DNA of 36,729 nucleotides from Oscillospiraceae bacterium (GTDB lineage: Bacteria; Bacillota; Clostridia; Oscillospirales; CAG-272). The translations under genes were made by a program, and so were the position numbers. The stretch is taken from positions 1-36,729 of the forward strand of contig SVTX01000018.1 of the NCBI GenBank assembly GCA_015063545.1. Reading direction: 5' to 3'. The first letter of the stretch is position 1, and the number at the start of each line of letters is the position of its first letter. Positions 22,429-29,412 of the stretch are shown in pieces. The notes under the pieces were generated by a model, which saw only the letters and a list, made by a program, of their open reading frames with translations, did not search any database and was not told where the DNA came from.

Positions 22429-22830
22429 TTATCTCTTGCTGAACTGAGGAGCACGACGAGCGCCCTTGAGTCCGTACTTCTTTCTTTCCTTCATTCTGGG
22501 GTCTCTGGTGAGGAAGCCTGCAGCCTTGAGTGCGGGGCGGTTAGCCTCGTCAGCAGCAAGGAGAGCTCTTGCAACACCGTGACGGATCGCACCTGCCTGA
22601 CCGGAAATACCGCCACCGTTTACGTTTGCAACGATGTCGAACTTACCTGTCGTGCCTGTTACGCCGAAGGGCTGGTTGATGATGAGCTTAAGAGTTTCGA
22701 GACCGAAGTAATCGTCTACGTCTCTTCCGTTAATTGTAATTGTACCTGTGCCGGGGTAAATTCTTACGCGGGCAACAGACTTCTTTCTTCTACCTGTTCC
22801 GTAGAAGTAGGGTTTTGCACTTGTATACAT
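22429..22830 (-). CDS. rpsI: 30S ribosomal protein S9
   Basis: This is a 133-residue ribosomal protein whose basic tail reaches the decoding-centre side of the 30S subunit and contacts P-site tRNA. The signature [20 protein letters not shown] is followed by [11 protein letters not shown]-like sequence, [20 protein letters not shown] and [24 protein letters not shown], ending in the canonical SKR. The short N-terminal extension (MYTSAKPYF) is typical of clostridia. It follows rplM by 23 bases in the conserved rplM-rpsI operon. Confidence 0.98.
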   Translation of the reverse strand: MYTSAKPYFYGTGRRKKSVARVRIYPGTGTITINGRDVDDYFGLETLKLIINQPFGVTGTTGKFDIVANVNGGGISGQAGAIRHGVARALLAADEANRPALKAAGFLTRDPRMKERKKYGLKGARRAPQFSKR

Positions 22831-22853
22831 AGTTACTTACTTCCTTTCTTCAA

Positions 22854-23282
22854 TTAAAACTCGTAAGCTTCGGGCTTCTGAGCCTCGTGCTTGTGAGCCT
22901 CGCCTGCATATACCTTAAGTCTGGTAGCTGCAGCGCGACCGAGAGAGTTCTTGGGGAGCATGCCCTTAACAGCTGTTTCCATAGCGAACTCGGGCTTAGT
23001 CTCCATAAGAGTCTTGTACTGAATGCTCTTAAGACCGCCGATGTAGCCGGAGTGTCTCTGGTAGTACTTCTGCTCAAGCTTCTTACCTGTAAGAACTGCT
23101 TTGTCAGCGTTTACTATAATTACAAAGTTTCCACAGTCAACGTGGGGTGTGAATTCGGGCGTGTTCTTGCCGCGGAGAAGGTCTGCTGCAACAACAGCGG
23201 TTCTACCCATGGGCTTACCTGCTGCGTCGATAACGTACCACTTGCGGACAACTGCCTCTTTTTTCTGCATAAATGTAGACAT
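22854..23282 (-). CDS. rplM: 50S ribosomal protein L13
   Basis: This is a 142-residue early-assembly protein of the large subunit. Family motifs are [69 protein letters not shown] and [22 protein letters not shown]. The ATG at 23282 is preceded by GGAGG with suitable spacing; the in-frame TTG at 23297 overlaps that site and is rejected. Its promoter is at 23333-23361. A leader of about 45 bases shows no strong structure that I can see. Confidence 0.98.
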   Translation of the reverse strand: MSTFMQKKEAVVRKWYVIDAAGKPMGRTAVVAADLLRGKNTPEFTPHVDCGNFVIIVNADKAVLTGKKLEQKYYQRHSGYIGGLKSIQYKTLMETKPEFAMETAVKGMLPKNSLGRAAATRLKVYAGEAHKHEAQKPEAYEF

Positions 23283-23332
23283 TTTGCTATCCTCCAATAA
23301 TGGCTTTTTTTCTAGATTTTTTAACCTTGCAT

Positions 23333-23361
23333 ATTATATCATAAGGGTTTTTATTTGTCAA
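23333..23361 (-). promoter_or_regulatory. Consensus promoter of rplM-rpsI
   Basis: Minus strand TTGACA (23361-23356), a 17-base spacer and TATAAT (23338-23333). Full consensus, as expected for ribosomal protein genes. Confidence 0.9.
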
Positions 23362-23635
23362 TACCTTTTTTGAAATTTTTTTGATTATTTTGATTTAGCA
23401 ATCACAAAGCTCTTGTTTTCTCTCTTTTTCTCGCTTTTTTGAATACAATGCTCATCTTTTGTTTTGAAAAAAATTTTTTAGAAATTTTGATTTAAGACGT
23501 TTTTGGGCGATTTTTTCTTTTTTTAGCGTGTTTTTTAGATTTATCTTTGATGTTCACAGTCATTTTTTTAAAAACGCGAGAATAGTATTTAGTATTACAA
23601 ATGACAAAATATAGGAATATCGGAGGGATATGATA
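23362..23635. other. AT-rich intergenic stretch
   Basis: This is the spacer between the divergent rplM promoter and the S1-domain gene. It is dominated by T-runs on the plus strand. I see no convincing promoter for the downstream gene; TAGTAT at 23583-23588 has no matching -35. No gene or RNA is recognisable. GGAGGG at 23622-23627 is the ribosome site of the next gene. Confidence 0.5.
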
Positions 23636-24598
23636 ATGAATACATATATGCCCGAAGGGCTTTTGTTGTCAAGCGCGCAGAACCGTGAATTTTTATTTGG
23701 CCGTCAAGGCATAGAAAGAGCCATGGCACAAGGCGCAATACTCGAATCAACTGCTCTTCTCTGTGACAGTCAAATGAATCTGCACGTGGATCTTCACGGA
23801 ATTGTCGGTATAATTCCGAAGGACGAGGTAATGTATTGCCGGGACGGTGAAAAAATAAAGGATATTGCCGTTATTACGCGAGTAGGAAAGCCTGTATGCT
23901 TCAAGGTTATGAATATATATGAGCGTGGCGGCAAAAAGTACGCTACCCTTTCCAGACGTCAGGCGCAGATCGAATGCATGAGAAATTATATATCCGATCT
24001 TATTCCGGGAGATATAGTCGATGCCAGAATAACTCACCTTGAATCATTCGGAGCGTTTGTGGATATAGGATGCGGTATAATTTCCCTTTTGTCTGTTGAC
24101 TGTATTTCGGTGTCACGAATATCACACCCGTCGGATCGCTTGTACGTGGGAATGAATATAAAAGCAGTGATAAAGTCAATAGATGAGGATACGGGAAGAA
24201 TATTTGTCAGCATGAGAGAGCTTCTCGGTACTTGGGAAGAAAACGCCGCCATGTTTTCACCCGGACAGACGGTTGCGGGTATAATAAGAAGCGTGGAAGA
24301 ATACGGTGTTTTTGTTGAATTGACACCAAATCTGGCGGGACTTGCCGAGCTTCGGGAGGATATGGTCAACTCTGATGCAGCAAAACATTTATACAGCGGC
24401 AAAATGGCGGCGGTTTACATAAAGAGCATTATTCCGGAAAGAATGAAAATAAAACTTGTTCTTATTGATTCATATAAGGGAGAAACACAGAATACAAGGC
24501 TTAAATATTTTACCGACACCGACAGAATCCTTCACATTGACCGTTGGAGATATTCACCCGGAAAGTGTAATAGAGTTATAGAAACAGTATTTGAATAA
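23636..24598 (+). CDS. S1 RNA-binding domain protein, ribosomal protein S1-like
   Basis: This 320-residue protein has three OB-fold S1-type modules. The first, about residues 30-105, is degenerate (LHVDLHGIVGIIPKDEV). The second, about 120-195, shows GDIVDARITHLESFGAFVDI and the end VSMRELLGTWEENAA. The third, about 205-275, has GQTVAGIIRSVEEYGVFVEL and GLAEL. Bacterial S1-like proteins bind single-stranded mRNA and aid translation initiation, but short clostridial versions may have other RNA roles. The chosen ATG at 23636 is eight bases after GGAGGG. An upstream in-frame ATG at 23630 is only two bases from it. Confidence 0.88.
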   Translation: MNTYMPEGLLLSSAQNREFLFGRQGIERAMAQGAILESTALLCDSQMNLHVDLHGIVGIIPKDEVMYCRDGEKIKDIAVITRVGKPVCFKVMNIYERGGKKYATLSRRQAQIECMRNYISDLIPGDIVDARITHLESFGAFVDIGCGIISLLSVDCISVSRISHPSDRLYVGMNIKAVIKSIDEDTGRIFVSMRELLGTWEENAAMFSPGQTVAGIIRSVEEYGVFVELTPNLAGLAELREDMVNSDAAKHLYSGKMAAVYIKSIIPERMKIKLVLIDSYKGETQNTRLKYFTDTDRILHIDRWRYSPGKCNRVIETVFE

Positions 24599-24603
24599 AA
24601 AAT

Positions 24604-24640
24604 CAGAGCAAGATGTGGGGATTCCCTATGTCTTGCTCTG
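24604..24640. terminator. Bidirectional terminator between the S1 gene and pcrA
   Basis: CAGAGCAAGA (24604-24613) pairs with TCTTGCTCTG (24631-24640). TTTT-rich sequence follows on both strands, so it ends both convergent genes. Confidence 0.85.
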
Positions 24641-24646
24641 TGAGTT

Positions 24647-27049
24647 TTATATTTTCTTTAATTTTGCGTATGTCGCCATAAGCTTTTTGGTGCCCACGTT
24701 GTCAAAGACGACCTCATAGAGTGTGTCGGCGCCCATAGGTTTCACAGAAATTATTTCTCCTTCTCCGAACGTCATGTGACGCACCCTGTCGCCCGGGCGG
24801 AACGTCTCTTTAGAGAGGCTTTTTTGAGGAGTTATGTATGGTTTTGTTATGCCGATATCCTGCGGCTTGTAGGTGGGTTGTCTGACGTCGTAAGAGGTGT
24901 CCTTGAAATATATCTTTGCGCCTTCTGCCGTGCGGTACGGCACCTCATATCCGTGCTTCTCTATTAAGCTCTCGGGAATTTCATTTATGAAGCGGGATAC
25001 GGGATTGTGCTGTGTCTGACCGTACAAAAGACGTGTGGCAGTATGGAAAATGTATATTTCCTCTTTTGCTCGCGTAATTGCAACATAAGCCAGACGTCGC
25101 TCCTCCTCCATGTCCTCACTTGTGCCTACGATGTTTTGCATTCCGGGGAAAATTCCGTCTTCCATACCCGGAAGGATAACTATCGGAAATTCCAATCCCT
25201 TTGCGCTGTGAATAGTCATCAGAACGACCGCGTCGGCACTGTCATCATAGCGGTCCACATCTGCGACAAGCGCGTTTTCTTCAAGGAATCCCATGAGTGT
25301 GGGTTCATCGGTGTTTGAAACGTATTCTATGATACTTGATTTAAATTCATCAAGGTTATCAAGGCGGTCTTTTTCTTCTGCGCCCGCGTCTATCAGCATC
25401 TGTCGGTAGCCTGTCATTTCAAGCACCGCGTCAAAGAGATCGGGTAAGCTCTCGGTCTTGGCAATTTCAGTGAGTCCGTTGATAATTGATGCAAAACCTT
25501 CAAGAGAGCTTGCGCTACGGGATAGGGCCGTGTATTTGCTTGCGTTTTCGATAACCTCAAACATACTGCAGCCGTTTTCCATTGCGATAAGATTGACCGC
25601 GTCAAGCGTGACATTTCCTATCTTTCTTCGAGGTTCATTAATAATTCTGAGCAGTCTTTCCCTGTCGCTGTGATTTTGAATAAGCTGGAGATATGCTACG
25701 ATGTCTCGTATTTCTTTTCTGTCCGAGAAGCGTGTGCCGCCAAGCATTCTGTACGGTATCGCGCTTTTTGCCAGCGCTCGTTCAATTCCGCTTGACTGAG
25801 CATTCGTGCGGTACAAAACGGCAAAATCTCTGTAGCTTTTCCCGTCGCGCACCATTTTATAAATAGTTTCCACAATAGTCCGCGCTTCGGCATTCTGGTC
25901 GTCAAGCTTTTTAAGGAATATCTTTTTACCTTGCGCGCCGTTTGTCCAAAGTTCCTTTCCCTTTCTGCCGGAGTTGTTGGAGATAACAGCATTTGCGGCA
26001 TTGAGTATATTGGATGTTGAACGGTAGTTTTGCTCAAGTTTTATAACGGTCGCGTCTGTATACGTTTTATCAAAATCCAGAATATTTGTGATTGTTGCGC
26101 CTCGGAACTTATAGATAGATTGGTCGTCATCTCCCACAACCATGATATTGCGAAAACCGCTTGCCAATATTGACGTAAGCACGAACTGCGCGTGGTTTGT
26201 ATCCTGATACTCGTCAACGCAGACATACTTGAATTTTCGGCGGTAATAATCGCGTATCTCTTCGTTTTCACGAAGCAGAGTTACCGTGTTCATTATTATA
26301 TCGTCAAAATCCATGGCGTTAGATGCTTTAAGCTGCTTTTGATACGTAGCGTATATGCGCGCGATCTTTGATTTGCGGAAATCCTCACTGTTTTCGGTTG
26401 CGTACATTTCGGGGGTAAGAAGATTGTCCTTTGCCCTGCTTATTTCCGCGATAACACTTTTTAAGGGAAAGCTTTTTTCATCAATATTGCATGCTTTCAT
26501 AGCAGATGCAACAGCTTTTTTTGTGTCGTCTGCATCGTATATTGAAAACTGCGGCTTATATCCCAGATGCTCGTAATTTACTCGCAGTATTCGCATGCAT
26601 ATAGAGTGAAACGTTCCCGCCCAGATATCGTTTGCATATGATTCGTCACCGTTAAATGCCGCGGAGAGTCTCGCTTTTATTTCATTTGCAGCTTTGTTTG
26701 TAAACGTGATGGCAAGTACTCTGTACGGAGGACAGGGATTGTATGCAAAATCCGGAAGCATATTCTCTGCTAGCGTGATGTCCGATGAGGATAATGCAGC
26801 CTCCATTTCGGATATGTATTCGTCATCAACAAATTCAGGTATGAACGTATTCATATATGCATCACCGTACTTTATGATAAATACGATACGTTTGACTAAC
26901 ACGGTTGTTTTTCCGCTTCCCGCGCCCGCCAGCACAAGCAACGGATTATTTACGGTGTATACAGCTCTGCGTTGTTCCGAATTTAAATTTGCGTAGCACT
27001 TATCAAACAACGCTCTTTTCAGTGATAGATATTTTTCTTCTGTGCTCAT
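24647..27049 (-). CDS. pcrA: UvrD/PcrA-type ATP-dependent DNA helicase
   Basis: This 800-residue superfamily 1 helicase of the UvrD/PcrA group unwinds 3' to 5' in repair and in removing proteins from DNA. Motifs are in order: Q-motif LNSEQRRAV, Walker A AGAGSGKTT (41-49), FTNKAANEIKAR, Walker B VDEYQDTNHAQF, motif III GDDDQSIYKFRGA, motif IV QNYRSTSNIL, motif V TIHSAKGLEFPIV and motif VI RRLAYVAITRAKE. The C-terminal PGDRVRHMTFGEGEIISV module is the PcrA-type Tudor-like domain that contacts RNA polymerase. It carries its own AAGGA site six bases before the start. It is the last gene of the secA-led cluster, although the hairpin at 27075 may modulate read-through. Confidence 0.96.
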   Translation of the reverse strand: MSTEEKYLSLKRALFDKCYANLNSEQRRAVYTVNNPLLVLAGAGSGKTTVLVKRIVFIIKYGDAYMNTFIPEFVDDEYISEMEAALSSSDITLAENMLPDFAYNPCPPYRVLAITFTNKAANEIKARLSAAFNGDESYANDIWAGTFHSICMRILRVNYEHLGYKPQFSIYDADDTKKAVASAMKACNIDEKSFPLKSVIAEISRAKDNLLTPEMYATENSEDFRKSKIARIYATYQKQLKASNAMDFDDIIMNTVTLLRENEEIRDYYRRKFKYVCVDEYQDTNHAQFVLTSILASGFRNIMVVGDDDQSIYKFRGATITNILDFDKTYTDATVIKLEQNYRSTSNILNAANAVISNNSGRKGKELWTNGAQGKKIFLKKLDDQNAEARTIVETIYKMVRDGKSYRDFAVLYRTNAQSSGIERALAKSAIPYRMLGGTRFSDRKEIRDIVAYLQLIQNHSDRERLLRIINEPRRKIGNVTLDAVNLIAMENGCSMFEVIENASKYTALSRSASSLEGFASIINGLTEIAKTESLPDLFDAVLEMTGYRQMLIDAGAEEKDRLDNLDEFKSSIIEYVSNTDEPTLMGFLEENALVADVDRYDDSADAVVLMTIHSAKGLEFPIVILPGMEDGIFPGMQNIVGTSEDMEEERRLAYVAITRAKEEIYIFHTATRLLYGQTQHNPVSRFINEIPESLIEKHGYEVPYRTAEGAKIYFKDTSYDVRQPTYKPQDIGITKPYITPQKSLSKETFRPGDRVRHMTFGEGEIISVKPMGADTLYEVVFDNVGTKKLMATYAKLKKI

Positions 27050-27074
27050 TATGTATCCTTAAATATATTTGATA

Positions 27075-27104
27075 ATGGGTTGTTGCTTTTTGGCAACAAC
27101 CCAT
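27075..27104. terminator. Hairpin between the Asn/Gln-rich peptide gene and pcrA
   Basis: A 12-bp perfect stem ATGGGTTGTTGC (27075-27086) / GCAACAACCCAT (27093-27104) with a 6-base loop. It lacks a clean T-run on either strand, so it may be a weak terminator or an RNA-stability element. Confidence 0.45.
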
Positions 27105-27113
27105 GGTTTAGGT

Positions 27114-27251
27114 TCAGTTATTCTTGTTCTGTCCCTGGTTATTATTCTGATTATTGCTCTTGTTTTGACTCTGATTGTTAGAGTTGTTCTGGTTTTTGTT
27201 CTGGTTCTGATTCTGGTTTCTGTTCTGATTCTGGTTCTGTTCGTTTTTCAT
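27114..27251 (-). CDS. Asn/Gln-rich low-complexity peptide, 45 residues
   Basis: The predicted peptide starts MKNEQNQNQNRNQ and is almost entirely Asn, Gln, Lys and Ser to its last residue. The ATG at 27251 is preceded by AAAGGA at a somewhat long distance. An earlier in-frame ATG at 27305 would add 18 unlike residues and lacks a good site. The DNA is a degenerate tandem repeat based on TTCTGNTT. Similar short NQ-rich peptides are common as hypothetical proteins in clostridia, and no function is established. It lies in the same direction between a membrane protein gene and pcrA. Confidence 0.55.
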   Translation of the reverse strand: MKNEQNQNQNRNQNQNQNKNQNNSNNQSQNKSNNQNNNQGQNKNN

Positions 27252-27321
27252 TATCCGAAAATTCCTTTCAATATTTGCCATGTTGGGCAAATATAGTATT
27301 ATCACGGATAAAGAAGATTAT

Positions 27322-28665
27322 TCAGCACAGCGCATATCGGTTTGCTATTTCTTTTTTCATCAGGTCGCAAAAATGGTATGCATACGCTACAAATATCAAG
27401 TCACATACAACTGTGAATATGATTGCAAAATGAATATACCAATCATACGAATATCTTGTTATGCTGTATTTGTAATACAAGGTCATAATGCTACTGAGCG
27501 CTGCAAATATGCAAAGTATAAGAGAACTGTTGCTGAGCTCCTCGTAGTAAAGGTCATCCTTGGAAAGCTTATCCTTGGTTCGAGGCGCAGCGTGTGTCTT
27601 TGCAATATCGCTCAGCATGAGGACGCATAATACAACAAGTGCTGTAAATATAACGGCGTTGCAGATGTACGTGGAATATATAAAATTGTACATTTTCGCA
27701 GCTTCTATTTTCTTTAAAACTGATTGTGGATAATATTCTTTGAAAAATTTCAATGATTGTACCCACGAAACAAGTGAAACTCCCCCATATAATGCGGATA
27801 CTGCGAACACCGATATCCATCTGCGAGAGAATTTTTTGAGCTTGAAGCATCCAAAGCAAATGGCAGCGGCGCTTAAAAAGTCGGGAATAAAGTTATAGTA
27901 GTCTCCGTAAATGTCAAGTGAAAGCGCAAAGCCGGCAAATATACAGCCTATGCCGAACAAAAGCTGCCTTTTTGTGAATAGCCCGGGGCGGGTTATTACC
28001 ATAGACTTGTATTTTTCACTTATGCTGTCAATAAATACTCTGTCTTTTTTGATCGCGCGAACATATCCAATTATTTTAACCAGCCATATAATACCCACAA
28101 CCATGGTTATTATAAATCCGAAAAATCTTAGTATTGTGATAAATCGGTACTGCTCATTTTCTATAAGTGCGGAAAATTCGGGCAGACAGGCACATACCGA
28201 CTTTGTTATTACAAATGCTACGGTAAAGTGATATGTACGGTCGGTATATTCTCCGCGACCGTTTCTTTGAACAAACATAGCTTCCCCGTCGTTCAATGTT
28301 CCGAGGTTAATAAAGCCTTCGAAAAATTCCTTGTATGCGGGAAGAAGTATGATCAGGTCTATCACGCTGAATACGAACGCAATTATCAATGTAAACATAC
28401 TTCTCTCTGAAGGAGCAACTATGCCGAAAAGTATAAGAATTGCGGCAATTTCCGCAAAGCCTGCGTAAATAGCGTATTTGAACTTTATTCTTGCTTCTTC
28501 AAAGTGATAGTTAACGTCTGCAAGATTTACTAAGGCAAAATACAGTATAGCATAGCCTATAATGTCCGGAATGGGGTCTACTGCCGAAAAATCGGGGTTA
28601 AACAGAAAGAAGAATGACAGTATCATAGATGACAGTCCCATATTCCGTTTAGTCTTTACGTTCAT
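27322..28665 (-). CDS. Multi-pass membrane protein with an apparent internal duplication
   Basis: I do not recognise a named family for this 447-residue protein. About ten hydrophobic spans are visible. A short motif recurs in the two halves: near residue 30 as PIPDIIGYAILYFALVNL, and near residue 255 as FIPDFLSAAAICFGCFKL. Each follows a phenylalanine/aspartate-rich loop, which suggests an ancient duplication. A soluble segment of about 50 residues around 125-150 contains GEAMFVQRNGRGEYTDR. AAGGAGG sits six bases before the ATG. The next gene upstream (28684-29400) is another membrane protein 18 bases away, so the two probably act together. They follow secA on the same strand. Confidence 0.82.
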   Translation of the reverse strand: MNVKTKRNMGLSSMILSFFFLFNPDFSAVDPIPDIIGYAILYFALVNLADVNYHFEEARIKFKYAIYAGFAEIAAILILFGIVAPSERSMFTLIIAFVFSVIDLIILLPAYKEFFEGFINLGTLNDGEAMFVQRNGRGEYTDRTYHFTVAFVITKSVCACLPEFSALIENEQYRFITILRFFGFIITMVVGIIWLVKIIGYVRAIKKDRVFIDSISEKYKSMVITRPGLFTKRQLLFGIGCIFAGFALSLDIYGDYYNFIPDFLSAAAICFGCFKLKKFSRRWISVFAVSALYGGVSLVSWVQSLKFFKEYYPQSVLKKIEAAKMYNFIYSTYICNAVIFTALVVLCVLMLSDIAKTHAAPRTKDKLSKDDLYYEELSNSSLILCIFAALSSIMTLYYKYSITRYSYDWYIHFAIIFTVVCDLIFVAYAYHFCDLMKKEIANRYALC

Positions 28666-28683
28666 ATTTTGCCTCCTTTTTAC

Positions 28684-29400
28684 TTATTTTTTCTTATGCT
28701 TTTTGTTGTTTGTGTTTGAATTTCTGTTTCTTTTTTCTTCCAGCTTTTTGTTATAGTAGTCAATAGTTTCTTGCTCTTTTGCCTCGTTTCGAGCGCGTAT
28801 CTTATTTACAAATGCAAAGCGTGAGGGCTTTCTTGCCATGTCCTCCTGTCCCTGAGGGCAGATGAATGCATAACATTTGAAAATGAGCGCAAGATTTACC
28901 ACGACGTACACGAACAAAAGAATCATCAAGGTTGACATGAGAAAAGTCTTTTCCTTGTTGATAAATTCAAACGGCATGAACAAGAAAAGCTGATATGCGT
29001 TGAATATACCTACAAATATCATATTTCTGTACGCTTTGGTTCTTATCTCTGGAAAATCTACGCGGCGCGCAAGGTCGGCAATTCCGTACAGGAGCGTGAA
29101 ATTGAATGTCATTGTGATGATGAATTCAATTATAACGAATACCTGCTTGAGAGTGCCTGCATTTGTTAGCATACCAAGGTCTAAAAGCTCATTTATTCCG
29201 GCAAAACATTCAAAGAATGAGCAGAACAGCATAAGCACCGAGGCTATGATCGCATACAGGAACGTAGGACAGTATTTTCTAAGCTCAAGCAGAGCGCAGA
29301 AAATTATAAAATATCCCAAAAGCATTCCTACAAAGCTATATGACGTCAGCGTGAAAATATTGGCAATTATATATCCTATAAAAAGTATACCGAATCCCAT
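28684..29400 (-). CDS. Six-span membrane protein with a basic tail
   Basis: I do not recognise this 238-residue protein by name. Six hydrophobic spans lie at about residues 2-20, 22-40, 46-68, 85-108, 124-145 and 153-178. A strongly basic, probably cytoplasmic tail ends in KKHKKK, which could contact RNA, membrane lipid or a ribosome. The start follows AGGTGA and lies 12 bases after the secA stop. The following gene is the larger membrane protein at 27322. The segment GYFIIFCALLELRKYCPTF resembles in spacing the repeat seen in that partner. Confidence 0.82.
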   Translation of the reverse strand: MGFGILFIGYIIANIFTLTSYSFVGMLLGYFIIFCALLELRKYCPTFLYAIIASVLMLFCSFFECFAGINELLDLGMLTNAGTLKQVFVIIEFIITMTFNFTLLYGIADLARRVDFPEIRTKAYRNMIFVGIFNAYQLFLFMPFEFINKEKTFLMSTLMILLFVYVVVNLALIFKCYAFICPQGQEDMARKPSRFAFVNKIRARNEAKEQETIDYYNKKLEEKRNRNSNTNNKKHKKK

Positions 29401-29412
29401 AAGTCACCTGTT

